Positions 46,510 to 56,078 of a DNA stretch of 64,000 bases are shown one piece after another; within the stretch, counting starts at the first letter, position 1, and every line of letters begins with the position of its first letter. The notes beneath the pieces were generated by a model that did not search any database, was not told the DNA's origin, and worked only from the letters and a program-made list of their open reading frames with translations. The translations under genes were made by a program, and so were the position numbers. Location of the stretch: NCBI RefSeq assembly GCF_020966775.1, contig NZ_JAJKFV010000011.1:124001-188000 (forward strand). The letters are read 5' to 3'. The stretch comes from Rhodopirellula halodulae (GTDB lineage: Bacteria > Planctomycetota > Planctomycetia > Pirellulales > Pirellulaceae).

Positions 46510-47112
46510 TCACTCTTTCAACGCGGACTCGATCCGCGCACGCATTCCGCTGATCGTTGGAAACATCGCGAGCACGCCGACCAGAGCGACCAATGCACAC
46601 AGCAGATTCACCGCCGATTGCGTGAGAAACATCATGACGAAGTTGATGATGGCGGTGCCTTCCAGTAACGCTTGACCAATCAACCTTGCGGTTTGATCGG
46701 TCTGACAGAATCGAATCAACGGCAATGGCAACGTCTCTCGTTCAGGCCAATCCGACCACAACCGAACCGATGCAGCGGCGTTGTCAGCCGTCTTCAAACG
46801 CAACGCGCCGGCGGACCGAATGATGTGTGGAACCAAAAAGGCCATGACGCAATTAATCACCAAGGCTACCGCGCCGATGGCAACGAAGATGATCTCGGTG
46901 GTGTCGTCGCCTTGCGGGTCCGCCTCGGCGGGCGGTGCGGGTTGATCACTGATCATCCAAAAGATGCTTCCCATCACGACGCATCCGGTCACCAATCCGA
47001 TCGTGATGATGCGTCCTTGGAATGCCCAACCTGCCAACGTGGTTGCATGGGGCCCCGACGGCAGCTCCGTGTTGGGGTCAGGCATCGGCGTGACAGGCTG
47101 TTCAGGCTGCAT
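46510..47112 (-). CDS. Hypothetical membrane protein with four transmembrane helices
   Basis: A 200-residue protein with hydrophobic helices at about residues 33-54 (GRIITIGLVTGCVVMGSIFWM), 72-96 (EIIFVAIGAVALVINCVMAFLV), 147-165 and 165-185 (INFVMMFLTQSAVNLLCALVALVGVL). The N-terminus is Pro-rich and polar. No family is recognised. It is upstream of the hydrolase on the same strand (36-bp gap) and divergent from the deacetylase-type gene. Short loops and lack of charged residues in the helices argue against a transporter; a structural or regulatory membrane protein is possible. Confidence 0.75.
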   Translation of the reverse strand: MQPEQPVTPMPDPNTELPSGPHATTLAGWAFQGRIITIGLVTGCVVMGSIFWMISDQPAPPAEADPQGDDTTEIIFVAIGAVALVINCVMAFLVPHIIRSAGALRLKTADNAAASVRLWSDWPERETLPLPLIRFCQTDQTARLIGQALLEGTAIINFVMMFLTQSAVNLLCALVALVGVLAMFPTISGMRARIESALKE

Positions 47113-47225
47113 GGATCTTGTCCGCTAAGCTATGGTGATTCACCGAGAAAGAATTTGCGGACGCAATCGTCCTCCGTCCGCTGTTGCCAATGATCGAAGT
47201 TTAGCCGCCCGCCAGAACGTTTGCA

Positions 47226-48143
47226 TTGCGTCTGTACTACACCGACCATTTCGAGTTGCCTCTGCCGGAGACACATCGTTTCCCGATGTCCAAGTACCGC
47301 TTGCTTCGGCAGCGTGTCGTGGAATCAGAACACCATCGTGACGATGCGTTGATCGTTCCGTTGGCGGCAACAGATGAGCAACTGCAAACGTGTCACACGC
47401 TCGATTACGTTTCGCGAGTCCAGTCCGGAGATCTAACATCCCAAGAAATCCGGCGGATTGGTTTTCCGTGGTCTTCCAAGATGGTCGAACGTTCGCGGCG
47501 GAGCACCGGCGCCACGATCGCAGCCGCTCGAGCAGCGATGGACGACGGAGTCTCTGCCAATCTCGCCGGCGGCACGCATCACGCCTTCGCGGACGCAGGC
47601 GAGGGCTATTGCGTCTTCAACGACGCCGCGGTCGCGATTCGCACCTTGCAATCCGAAGGCCTGATCCAGCGTGCGGTGGTGATCGACTTGGACGTTCATC
47701 AAGGCAACGGCACCGCATCGATCCTGACGGGGGACGACTCGGCTTTCACTTGCTCCGTCCACGGCGTGAAAAACTTTCCGCTTCGGAAGGTCCCCAGCGA
47801 CCTTGATGTCAGCTTGCCAGATGGAACCGGAGATGACGGCTACATGGTCGCGTTGGACGAGGTGCTCAGGACGCTGGATCATCACCAAGACTCACATGGC
47901 CGGTTTGACCTGGCAATCTATTTAGCAGGAGCCGATCCGTTTCAAAACGACCGTCTGGGACGCCTTTCGCTGACCATGAACGGGCTCGCACGCCGCGACG
48001 AAGCGGTCTTGCAATGGTGTCGTCACAATGATTTGCCAGTGGCAATTGCGATGGCCGGGGGTTACTCTAAAGAAGTCACAGAGATCGTCGATATCCATGC
48101 CCAAACCCTGCGTTTGGCGAAGATTTGGTCTCTGGCCCGCTGA
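47226..48143 (+). CDS. Histone deacetylase family (acetoin utilisation AcuC-like) protein
   Basis: A 305-residue zinc hydrolase that removes acyl groups from lysine or polyamine substrates in the cytoplasm. It begins at a TTG (L-R-L-Y-Y-T-D-H-F-E-L-P-L-P) because FELPLPETHRFPMSKY is the conserved family N-terminus; the first ATG (47286) would delete it. Catalytic features: GGTHHAFADAGEGYCVFND (His-His dyad), VIDLDVHQGNGTASI (Asp and His ligands) and AGADPFQNDRLG (Asp ligand and loop). All metal ligands are present. It lies 21 bp before the sigma factor gene and may be co-transcribed with it. Confidence 0.92.
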   Translation: MRLYYTDHFELPLPETHRFPMSKYRLLRQRVVESEHHRDDALIVPLAATDEQLQTCHTLDYVSRVQSGDLTSQEIRRIGFPWSSKMVERSRRSTGATIAAARAAMDDGVSANLAGGTHHAFADAGEGYCVFNDAAVAIRTLQSEGLIQRAVVIDLDVHQGNGTASILTGDDSAFTCSVHGVKNFPLRKVPSDLDVSLPDGTGDDGYMVALDEVLRTLDHHQDSHGRFDLAIYLAGADPFQNDRLGRLSLTMNGLARRDEAVLQWCRHNDLPVAIAMAGGYSKEVTEIVDIHAQTLRLAKIWSLAR

Positions 48144-48164
48144 GCTACTTGGCCTTGAGCTTCC

Positions 48165-48800
48165 TTGATGTCGTCGATCACTCAAATTTTGCAGAGCAGT
48201 CAGAAAGGCGACAGCGCCAAAACGGACCAGATGTTCTCGTTTCTGTACGACGATCTGCGACGGATGGCGGGCCGGTTTCTGCAGTCAGAACCGCAACGCG
48301 AACGTTTGAGCAGTTCCTCTTTGGTGCACCAAGCCTATGTGCGAATGGTGGATCAGGACCACGTCGACTGGCAGGGCAAGACTCACTTTTTCGCGATTGG
48401 AGCGACTGTGATGCGTCGCATCCTGGTCGATCACGCTCGCCGAACCCAGGCTCAGAAACGCGGGGGCGGTTGGATCCGACGTCAACTCGACGACGAAGTC
48501 ACCTTCTTGCTGGACCAAGACGACGACGTCGTTGCGTTGGATGAATTGCTGCAACAGTTGGCTGCGCTGAGTCCACGGCAAGCCCGCGTGGTGGAGCTGC
48601 GATTCTTTGGCGGCCTAGGAATGAAAGAGATCGCGGCTGAGCTGAAGTTGGGTTTGCGAACCGTCGAGAAAGAATGGGCAATGGCCCGTGCTTGGATGCG
48701 AAGAGAACTTCGCGACCCAACCGACGAGCGTGACGCAGCTGACGAGCCGATCGAAGAAACCAACGGTTCCGAATCGCACGACGAAAAACGTTCCTCATGA
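48165..48800 (+). CDS. ECF-type RNA polymerase sigma factor
   Basis: A 211-residue sigma-70 family factor without region 1 or 3. Region 2 is FSFLYDDLRRMAGRFLQSEPQRERLSSSSLVHQAYVRMVDQDHVDWQGKTHFFAIGATVMRRILVDHARR, and region 4 is LSPRQARVVELRFFGGLGMKEIAAELKLGLRTVEKEWAMARAWMRREL, as in the planctomycete/acidobacterial ECF group. Its stop overlaps the start of the kinase gene (ATGA), so the kinase is translated with it. No anti-sigma factor gene is adjacent; in this group the Ser/Thr kinase is thought to replace it. Promoter targets are unknown. Confidence 0.93.
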   Translation: MMSSITQILQSSQKGDSAKTDQMFSFLYDDLRRMAGRFLQSEPQRERLSSSSLVHQAYVRMVDQDHVDWQGKTHFFAIGATVMRRILVDHARRTQAQKRGGGWIRRQLDDEVTFLLDQDDDVVALDELLQQLAALSPRQARVVELRFFGGLGMKEIAAELKLGLRTVEKEWAMARAWMRRELRDPTDERDAADEPIEETNGSESHDEKRSS

Positions 48801-51484
48801 TGGACGCGGATCGTTACCAACGCGTCCGCGACCTTTTCTGGGAAGCCGAAGAAATCGACAGCGACGCTCGGGAGGATTTCATCCGATCCCAAGCCGGCGG
48901 CGACGAGGAACTGGTTCGCGAGGTGCTGTCGCTGCTTGCTGAACACAATCCCGAAGCCGCTCACGAAGAGGGCAAGGCCGCCCGAAGACGAGCCACCGGG
49001 TTTGGCAACTTGCCGTCCTCCACCACGACCAGCGATCGTGTTCCCGAGAACCTGCCGCAACCGGATCCCGAAAACGCGTTGCTCGCCGAACGCATTTCAC
49101 AGCTCACCGCCACCGGCACGAAGAAGTCGTCCGCCTCCGATGCACCATCGAGCAACACGCCCAAACCATCGAGTGAGGCGTCGCCTTCGTCCCAACGCCG
49201 TGAACCCTCACCAAAGTCCACCGGGCAAAACACGGTGCACTCGGCACAGCGGACTCACGCGATGCCGCGGCACCCGGAAGACCAACGTCGTGAGCAACAG
49301 CGGGCGCGGCGCAAAACACTGACATCCTTTGGTCCCATCGACCGCGCCAAACAATTCGGCTGGTTGGTTTGGATTCTGACCGCCGCATTGCTGGTCGGAA
49401 TTTGGAGCATGGCGTTGTGGGTCGATCGCAAAAATCGCGAGCAGAACGCGGCGGCCTCCAAACGTTCGCTCAGCCTGACGCTGCGTGTTGCGACGCTGAA
49501 GATGGAACGACTGCTACGACGCGACAAAGACTTCACCAAGGAGCTTGCCGGTCATCGCGAAATTCGTGAAATGTTCGGTGCGTTATCTACCGACGAAGAT
49601 TCCTCCTCCGTCAACCTGCCAGAAACGATTCAACAGGCGTTGAAAGAAGTGACTCCCGCGGACGACGACATCAATTCGCGGGATATGCCGAGGTTTGAAA
49701 CGCCGGACGTTCTTTTCTTCAGTCGCGACCTACAACCGATCGCGAAATTTGACTCTCAAGTCGAGTCATCCGATGTCCTGGAAAATCAACCGTTTCGACT
49801 GCCGCCGGAAGGAGCCGCGAATCTTGCTCGCGCGCTCAGCGGCCAACCCGTGCTGAATGCCCCCTCATCACTGTCGGATTTGGTCGGCACTGAGATCGCA
49901 TCACAACTCAGCCGCGACCACACGAATTCGCTCGCGTGGATCATTCCAGTTCGCGGTGACGATTCGGAATCGCCGGCTCAGCAATCATCATCCAGCGGCG
50001 AAGTCCTTGGCGTCGCGGTCGCGGTCATGTCCAACACCAGTCGCTTGCTGAATTTGATGTTGGCCTCCATCAGCAACAACAACCAAGCCGACGCTTACTT
50101 GGTCGACCGCGACGGATACATGTTGAGCCACAGCGTGAACCTGAATCCCAACATAGGAACCACGCAAACAACAGCCCTGCGGGTTTCAGAGATCCCAACA
50201 CCAGTGGAAGCGGAACAACGCATGCGGCGTTTGGCACAACGAGCCGAACAACTCGCCGAGACGGACGACGCGAGTGCCCGTCAAGCAAGCTCAGAAACCG
50301 TTTATCCGCTGACCTTCGCCGCGGCTTCGATCGCACAAAGTGCTGACTCACAATATCGCGACCAACCTTACCGAACTTACACCGGTCAATTGTGCCGGGG
50401 CGCGTGGCAATGGCTACCAGAATTCGGGATGGGTATGATCGTGGAAAGTCCCGCGAATTTAGGCCAAACCCTATTCGCGTCCGCTTGGCCATGGGCGGCT
50501 GTGCTTTCGCTGTTTTCAATCGCTCCCATCGTGATCGCAAAACGCCTCTGCAAGAGGTCTCAACCATCCACCACCAAGCAACCTTTGGGGCGTTATCAAA
50601 TTCACGAAGAACTCGGTGCCGGCGGCATGGGAGTCGTGTACCGAGCCAGCCACATGGAACTCGGGCGCGAAATCGCTTTGAAAGTGCTGCGAGTGGACCG
50701 TCAAGACGATGATGACCACAAACGTTTCGACCGCGAAGCCCGATTGGCCGCCAGCCTGAGCAGTCCTCACAGCGTCACAATTTATGACTACGGACGCAAC
50801 GAACGGGACGAAGCGTTCTGCGTGATGCAGTTGCTGGAAGGCCTGACGCTTTCCGAGGTTGTCGCTCGAAGCAACCATCAAAATCCCGGTCGCGCCATTT
50901 GGATCATGCGGCAGGTGTGCCAAGCCGTCCTCGAGGCTCATTCCAAAGGCCTGATGCATCGTGATCTGAAACCGCAGAACATCATGCTCAACTTCGACGC
51001 GATCGTTGGCGATTGGGCCGTGGTGTTTGATTTTGGCTTGGCCAAACCATTGGAACCCAACCAAGGCGTCTTCCAAACGGCGGAAACCGTTTGGGCGGGA
51101 ACCCCCATGTACATGGCTCCCGAACGATTCCGCGCACCATCCGTGATGGACCCGCGGAGTGATGTCTACTCGCTGGGATGTGTCTTATACTTTCTGTTGT
51201 CGGGACGCCCTCCGTTCGCGGAGTGTGATCCCGAGTCCATGTTTGCGTTGATCCTGACGCAAAAACCGCTTGAGATCGCGACACATCGCGGAGAAGCCAT
51301 CGATCCGGAACTGGACGCCATGGTTCAGGCTTGCATGGCCAAAGACAAACACGATCGCGTGGGATCGATTGCTGACCTGATCCGACGCCTTGACGCACTC
51401 GCTCCACGCTACCCTTGGACACTCGAAGACGCTCGTCGATGGTGGCAGCGTCACGCTGATGAAGAACTTGCCAAAAAGCTTTGA
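48797..51484 (+). CDS. Transmembrane Ser/Thr protein kinase with extracytoplasmic sensor and C-terminal kinase domain
   Basis: An 895-residue protein. Residues 1-55 (RYQRVRDLFWEAEEIDSDAREDFI) form the helical N-terminus typical of kinases beside ECF sigma factors. Then come a low-complexity linker, TM1 (WLVWILTAALLVGIWSMALWV, ~192-212), an extracytoplasmic region of about 350 residues with Cache-like features, and TM2 (FASAWPWAAVLSLFSIAPIVIA, ~560-582). The kinase domain follows: P-loop GAGGMGVVYRA, Lys629, HRDLKPQN with Asp723, DFG Asp745 and TPMYMAPERF. All catalytic residues are intact, so it should phosphorylate Ser/Thr of partners, perhaps the sigma factor. It overlaps the hybrid kinase gene by 26 bp. 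Confidence 0.92.
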   Translation: MMDADRYQRVRDLFWEAEEIDSDAREDFIRSQAGGDEELVREVLSLLAEHNPEAAHEEGKAARRRATGFGNLPSSTTTSDRVPENLPQPDPENALLAERISQLTATGTKKSSASDAPSSNTPKPSSEASPSSQRREPSPKSTGQNTVHSAQRTHAMPRHPEDQRREQQRARRKTLTSFGPIDRAKQFGWLVWILTAALLVGIWSMALWVDRKNREQNAAASKRSLSLTLRVATLKMERLLRRDKDFTKELAGHREIREMFGALSTDEDSSSVNLPETIQQALKEVTPADDDINSRDMPRFETPDVLFFSRDLQPIAKFDSQVESSDVLENQPFRLPPEGAANLARALSGQPVLNAPSSLSDLVGTEIASQLSRDHTNSLAWIIPVRGDDSESPAQQSSSSGEVLGVAVAVMSNTSRLLNLMLASISNNNQADAYLVDRDGYMLSHSVNLNPNIGTTQTTALRVSEIPTPVEAEQRMRRLAQRAEQLAETDDASARQASSETVYPLTFAAASIAQSADSQYRDQPYRTYTGQLCRGAWQWLPEFGMGMIVESPANLGQTLFASAWPWAAVLSLFSIAPIVIAKRLCKRSQPSTTKQPLGRYQIHEELGAGGMGVVYRASHMELGREIALKVLRVDRQDDDDHKRFDREARLAASLSSPHSVTIYDYGRNERDEAFCVMQLLEGLTLSEVVARSNHQNPGRAIWIMRQVCQAVLEAHSKGLMHRDLKPQNIMLNFDAIVGDWAVVFDFGLAKPLEPNQGVFQTAETVWAGTPMYMAPERFRAPSVMDPRSDVYSLGCVLYFLLSGRPPFAECDPESMFALILTQKPLEIATHRGEAIDPELDAMVQACMAKDKHDRVGSIADLIRRLDALAPRYPWTLEDARRWWQRHADEELAKKL

Positions 51485-54400
51485 ATGGATCCGTGGATGG
51501 TGGCTGCGTTTTTGGCGTCGGCCACGATCCTGGGTGATACTGATCGCGGTGGTGAGCATCGTCGATGCGATCACCCCACCGGACTGGGCGGTCGTCGTCG
51601 CTCACTTGATCGTTCTGCCACTGGCTTGGGTCTTTTTACACCGTCGGTTCATCACTTGGTTAACGGCAATCCAAAGTGTGTCCGTCGCGGCGGTTGGCTT
51701 GCTACATGTCTTTGGCCCGATCAGCCGGTGGTTCACCGAAAGCACGGAACTGGAAACGTTGTCCTGGATCGAACCGGTCCGACTGTGGACGTTCTTCGCT
51801 TTGATGGCGACGGGTTACTTTCACGTCTATTTGCAAGGCCGACTGCGCACACGTCTGAAGCATCAACGGATGCTGCAACACCGTGTCAATCGAAGGTCGC
51901 TGCAAATTCGTCGCGTCAACCGTGCCTTGCGGAACGAGGTCACGCGACGGCAAGAAACCCAACACCGGCTGGATCAAAGCGAGACAACCTTTCAATCCTT
52001 GATCGACCGCATGCATCTTCAGGTCGCACGCAAGAGTGCCGAAGGCGTCTTCACTTACGCCAACGAGCAGTTTTGCAACGACATTGGAATGACTCCGGTC
52101 GATGTCATCGGCAGCACCGACGCGGAACTGTTTGGTGAATCGATTGGCGAAAAGTATCGCGCCGATGACTTGGTCGTGATGTCCACCGGCCAAGCCGTCG
52201 ACAAGGTCGAGGTGCACCCGGGCCCGGATGGACGCATCGGTTTTGCTCAAGTCTTCAAAGCGCCAGAATACGATCAAAACGGACAGTGCGTCGGTGTTCA
52301 GATCATCTTCTGGGACATCACCGAAAAGCACCGAAACGAAATTGCACTGCGTGACAGCGAAGCTCGCAAACGCGCTTTGTTTGACGCAGCGGGCGACGCG
52401 GTTCTGCTCATCGATTCCGAACGATCAATCGTCGAAGCCAACCCTTCGGCGAGCAACTTATTGCAGGCCGGCGGCGGTCGATTGGTGGGTCGCCCGCTGA
52501 ACGATTTGATCTCACCCGCTGACACCCACTGGTCCACATTGCCGTTGACGCAGCGCCACCAACTTCGTCTTCAACGAGGTGATGGCACGTCGTTTGAGAG
52601 CGAAGTCTCCATGCACAACATCCCGGTGGGTGACGCCACGGGACATGCCGTCATCATTCGCGACGTCACGCTCCAACAGGAAGCTTTCGATGCCATGCGG
52701 GAGGCGAAGGCCGCTGCGGAACAAGCCAACCGAACCAAGACTCAGTTCATGGCCGGCATCTCACACGAACTGCGCACCCCGCTGGGCGGCATCCGCGGGC
52801 TAACGGACCTGCTGGGTCAACAAACATTGCCCAATGCGGCACGTCGATATGTGAACTTGATCGCGCAAAACACGGAACTGCTGCGCGACGTGATTGAAGA
52901 CATCCTGGACTTCGCCGCGATCGAAGCCGGGCGTGTCGCGATTGATCCGATTCCGATCGATCTGCACGAGGTCGTCGGAGACGCTTTTGGTTGTCTCGCG
53001 GTTCGCGTTGCTGACAAACCAGTTCGCCTCTGCATGTCGATCGATCCGAACACGTCTCGCCGCGTGATCGCGGATCCCAAACGACTTCGTCAAATCGTGA
53101 TCAACCTGGCGGGCAACGCCATCAAATTCACCAAAGAAGGCGAAGTCAGCCTGCGACTTCGCGTGTTGCCGGATTCTTCTGACTCACGCATCGGCGGCGA
53201 TTCAGTCGCGCATGTCGATCACGACAGCGAATACAAGAATGCAGAACTCGCTCGGTTTGAGTTGGTGGTTGCTGACACGGGAATCGGCATCGCCCCTGAA
53301 AATCAAACTCGAATCTTTGACGCGTTCGAACAAGCCGACCGGGGGACCAACAAGCAATTCGGTGGAACCGGGTTGGGGCTGGCGATTGCCAGAGGCTTGG
53401 CACAGCGAATGGGCGGCGACATCACGGTCAGCAGCACCGTCGGCGAAGGCAGCCAGTTTCGCTGCGTGGTCGTGCTGCCGCTGGACGAGAAAACCAAGCA
53501 TGTCGGCGTCGCATGTCCTGTTCCTCGAGAAGGTGACACCGTGGTTGTCTCGGTTGGCAACGCAACCATGCAAGACTCCATTGCGGAAACGTTGCTGCAT
53601 TGCCAATGGCCGATTCGCACACCGTCGAAACTGGACACCACTTGCAAACACTTGCATTGGATCCTGACCGATCAAACGGCGGATGCGGCGTTTCGAATTC
53701 GGGCTCGCAAATCAAGCGACCGGGTCATTTGGATCACTCGCGCGGGTGAACCCACGCCCCGTCGTGCCAAACGCGAAGACGCGGTGGTCATCGAACCACT
53801 GCACCCCGACGAACTACGCCGTTGGCTCGCCGGCAAACCTTTGCTTCAATCCAGTCGCGGTCAACGAAAACGAAGACGTGGGACCAAAGGCTTCACCACC
53901 AAACGGATCGAATCGGCCGTCCCCGCGGACACCCCAAAAAATCTGACCAAACACCCCACCCAAGCAGAGCCAGCGGACGGAAGCCATGGAGCATCTGAAC
54001 CTGCGGAAGAATCCGGGTATCGATTGTTGGTCGTCGACGACAGTGCCACCAACCGGCTGGTCATCCACGATCAGCTTGTCGCTTCGGGACACCGAGTTCA
54101 GACCGCCGACTCGGGCGAAGTCGCGGTCGAACGCGTCGCCAACGAAGCATTCGATTGCGTCATGATGGACTTGCAAATGCCAAACATGGATGGCACGGAA
54201 GCGACGCGGAAAATTCATGAAATCGCAACGACCGAAGGCCGCACCGCACCGCCAATCATCGCACTGACGGCGCACGTCACGGATCAACACCGCAAACTTT
54301 GCCGCGAAGCCGGAATGGATGGTTACATCACCAAACCAGTGGACCTTGATTTGTTGTTGTCAGAGATCGAACGTGTCCTCGCGTTGCGCGGTGAGTTGCG

Positions 54401-54965
54401 TGGAGAATCGGGTCCAAACATCGGGTCCGCGTTCAAAATCGAAAACGAAACGTCGTCCGCAAACTCACCACCTGATCGAGCCCTGAATCAGACATCCGAC
54501 GACGGATCGCTGAAAACTGCAGATCAATCGATCGATTCATCCGCCAACCATCAATCCTCCATCCCCGCGAATGACGATTGGGATTGGCGATCGCAACTGT
54601 CCAAACACTGCGGTGGCGACCCGGCCACGATGGATTCCGTTTGTGATGCGTTTTTGATGGAAGTCCCGGCGCTGCTCACCAATCTCAAACGAGGTGCCAA
54701 ACAAGGCGACCCCAAAAAACTGCGTTCCGCATCGCACACATTGAAGTCGTGCCTGCGATACTTCGCTCCGAAAGACGACGTGGCTCATGCGGCGAAGATC
54801 GAATCGGCCGTCCAAGACAAACAGTGGGTTGAACGATTGAAACAAGCGACGCAGACCGGTTCCGCTGCCGATGGCTCTTCCGAGGAAGCAGCCGCCATCG
54901 AAGAACTTCATGCGACCGCCACCAAATGGGTGACTCTCATTCGCGAATCTGCGGACCAACGTTAG
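51459..54965 (+). CDS. Hybrid histidine kinase with PAS, REC and HPt domains
   Basis: The protein is 1168 residues from ATG 51459 (MKNLPKSFEWIRGW), which lies inside the kinase gene's last codons. Order: about three membrane helices (residues ~20-120, no large extracytoplasmic loop), a coiled linker, PAS1 (LIDRMHLQVARKSAEGVFTYANEQ), PAS2 (ALFDAAGDAVLLIDSERSIVEAN), the HisKA phospho-acceptor His436 in ISHELRTPLGG, and HATPase_c (NLAGNAIKFT, DTGIGI, GGTGLGLAIARGLAQRMGG). A receiver domain has Asp904 in MMDLQMPNMDG, and a C-terminal HPt domain has His1093 in SHTLKSC. The complete His-Asp-His relay is present, so a separate response regulator could be phosphorylated by the HPt. Confidence 0.92.
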   Translation: MKNLPKSFEWIRGWWLRFWRRPRSWVILIAVVSIVDAITPPDWAVVVAHLIVLPLAWVFLHRRFITWLTAIQSVSVAAVGLLHVFGPISRWFTESTELETLSWIEPVRLWTFFALMATGYFHVYLQGRLRTRLKHQRMLQHRVNRRSLQIRRVNRALRNEVTRRQETQHRLDQSETTFQSLIDRMHLQVARKSAEGVFTYANEQFCNDIGMTPVDVIGSTDAELFGESIGEKYRADDLVVMSTGQAVDKVEVHPGPDGRIGFAQVFKAPEYDQNGQCVGVQIIFWDITEKHRNEIALRDSEARKRALFDAAGDAVLLIDSERSIVEANPSASNLLQAGGGRLVGRPLNDLISPADTHWSTLPLTQRHQLRLQRGDGTSFESEVSMHNIPVGDATGHAVIIRDVTLQQEAFDAMREAKAAAEQANRTKTQFMAGISHELRTPLGGIRGLTDLLGQQTLPNAARRYVNLIAQNTELLRDVIEDILDFAAIEAGRVAIDPIPIDLHEVVGDAFGCLAVRVADKPVRLCMSIDPNTSRRVIADPKRLRQIVINLAGNAIKFTKEGEVSLRLRVLPDSSDSRIGGDSVAHVDHDSEYKNAELARFELVVADTGIGIAPENQTRIFDAFEQADRGTNKQFGGTGLGLAIARGLAQRMGGDITVSSTVGEGSQFRCVVVLPLDEKTKHVGVACPVPREGDTVVVSVGNATMQDSIAETLLHCQWPIRTPSKLDTTCKHLHWILTDQTADAAFRIRARKSSDRVIWITRAGEPTPRRAKREDAVVIEPLHPDELRRWLAGKPLLQSSRGQRKRRRGTKGFTTKRIESAVPADTPKNLTKHPTQAEPADGSHGASEPAEESGYRLLVVDDSATNRLVIHDQLVASGHRVQTADSGEVAVERVANEAFDCVMMDLQMPNMDGTEATRKIHEIATTEGRTAPPIIALTAHVTDQHRKLCREAGMDGYITKPVDLDLLLSEIERVLALRGELRGESGPNIGSAFKIENETSSANSPPDRALNQTSDDGSLKTADQSIDSSANHQSSIPANDDWDWRSQLSKHCGGDPATMDSVCDAFLMEVPALLTNLKRGAKQGDPKKLRSASHTLKSCLRYFAPKDDVAHAAKIESAVQDKQWVERLKQATQTGSAADGSSEEAAAIEELHATATKWVTLIRESADQR

Positions 54966-54978
54966 AATGAATCACCGG

Positions 54979-54999
54979 GTGAAGAGTTCGATTCTTCAC
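54979..54999 (+). terminator. Hairpin after the hybrid kinase gene
   Basis: A perfect 7-bp stem (GTGAAGA with TCTTCAC) closes a GTTCGAT loop 14 bases after the kinase stop. There is no T tract next to it, so intrinsic termination is only possible, not shown. Confidence 0.35.
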
Positions 55000-55073
55000 A
55001 CGAATCGTTTTCGCGTTGAGTGCGCGAAAACCGTTGTACGCATGGTGGATTGCCCTTCGTTTCGAGTTGCCAC

Positions 55074-56072
55074 ATGAAAGCCGCTTTCATCACTGAACCT
55101 GGACCTGCGAACTCCATCGAGATTGGTGAGTTGCCGGATCCAACTCCCGGCAACGGTCAAGTCGTGATTCGCGTCTACGCTTCCGCGATCAATCCCATCG
55201 ACACCTACATTCGTTCGGGCACGATCGCGATGGAATTGCCGCAACCGTTCGTTCCGGGATGCGATGCGGCGGGGGTCGTGGAAAGCGTTGGCCCTGGCGT
55301 CAAACGACTGGCCATCGGAGACCGCGTGTGGTGCACCAACCAAGGTCTGCTCGGCCGGCAAGGCACGTTGTCAGAATTGATTGCGGTCGATGAAGGTTGG
55401 ACGTTTAAACTGCCGGAGCCTGTTCCCTACGAAGACGCCGCCGCTTGCGCGTTGGTTGGTGTCACCGCCCATCTTGGACTCTTTCGCGAAGCCCAACTTT
55501 CGCCGGGCGAGAGCATTTTGGTGATCGGCGGCAGCGGCGGTGTCGGTTCGATGGTTGTTCAAATGGCCGCGGCCAAGGGTGCTCGCGTGATCACCACCGC
55601 CGGCAGCGAGTCCAAGGCTCAGATGTGCCGCGACTTGGGTGCCGATGAGGTCATTCTTTACAAAACTGAATCGATCGAAGAACGAACCAAAGCGTTGGCT
55701 CCGGATGGAGTGAACGTGTTTTGGGAGACTCGTCGCGAACCTGATTTCGAAATGGCTGTCGATCTGATGGCGGGACGCGGACGAATGGTTTTGATGGCGG
55801 GTCGCGATGCGAAACCGGCGTTTCCTGTTGGTCCGTTTTATGTCAAAGAATGCTCGCTGCATGGCTTTGTCATGTTCAAAGCGACTCCCATGGAAATGAA
55901 GAACGCCGCCGAGGAAATCTCGCAATGGCTGGCCGCTGGCAAACTTTCGGCCAACATCAGCGCTCGCTTCGATTTGGACGACGCCGCCAAGGCTCACGAA
56001 CTGCAAGAATCCGCGACGCTGGATGACAGCAGTCACCTGGCCGGGAAAATCATCGTCAAACTCAACTCGTAA
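55074..56072 (+). CDS. Zinc-independent NADPH:quinone reductase-type alcohol dehydrogenase family protein
   Basis: The protein is 332 residues from ATG 55074 (MKAAFITEPGPANSIEIGELPDP). It is a medium-chain dehydrogenase/reductase with YASAINPIDTYIRSG, GCDAAGVVESVGPGVKRLAIGDRVW and the Rossmann motif VIGGSGGVGSMVVQMAAAKGARV, which bind NADPH. The structural-zinc cysteines are absent, which points to the quinone oxidoreductase (Qor/zeta-crystallin) branch acting on quinones or enals. It is followed 6 bp later by hisI. Confidence 0.88.
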   Translation: MKAAFITEPGPANSIEIGELPDPTPGNGQVVIRVYASAINPIDTYIRSGTIAMELPQPFVPGCDAAGVVESVGPGVKRLAIGDRVWCTNQGLLGRQGTLSELIAVDEGWTFKLPEPVPYEDAAACALVGVTAHLGLFREAQLSPGESILVIGGSGGVGSMVVQMAAAKGARVITTAGSESKAQMCRDLGADEVILYKTESIEERTKALAPDGVNVFWETRREPDFEMAVDLMAGRGRMVLMAGRDAKPAFPVGPFYVKECSLHGFVMFKATPMEMKNAAEEISQWLAAGKLSANISARFDLDDAAKAHELQESATLDDSSHLAGKIIVKLNS

Positions 56073-56078
56073 TCCAAC

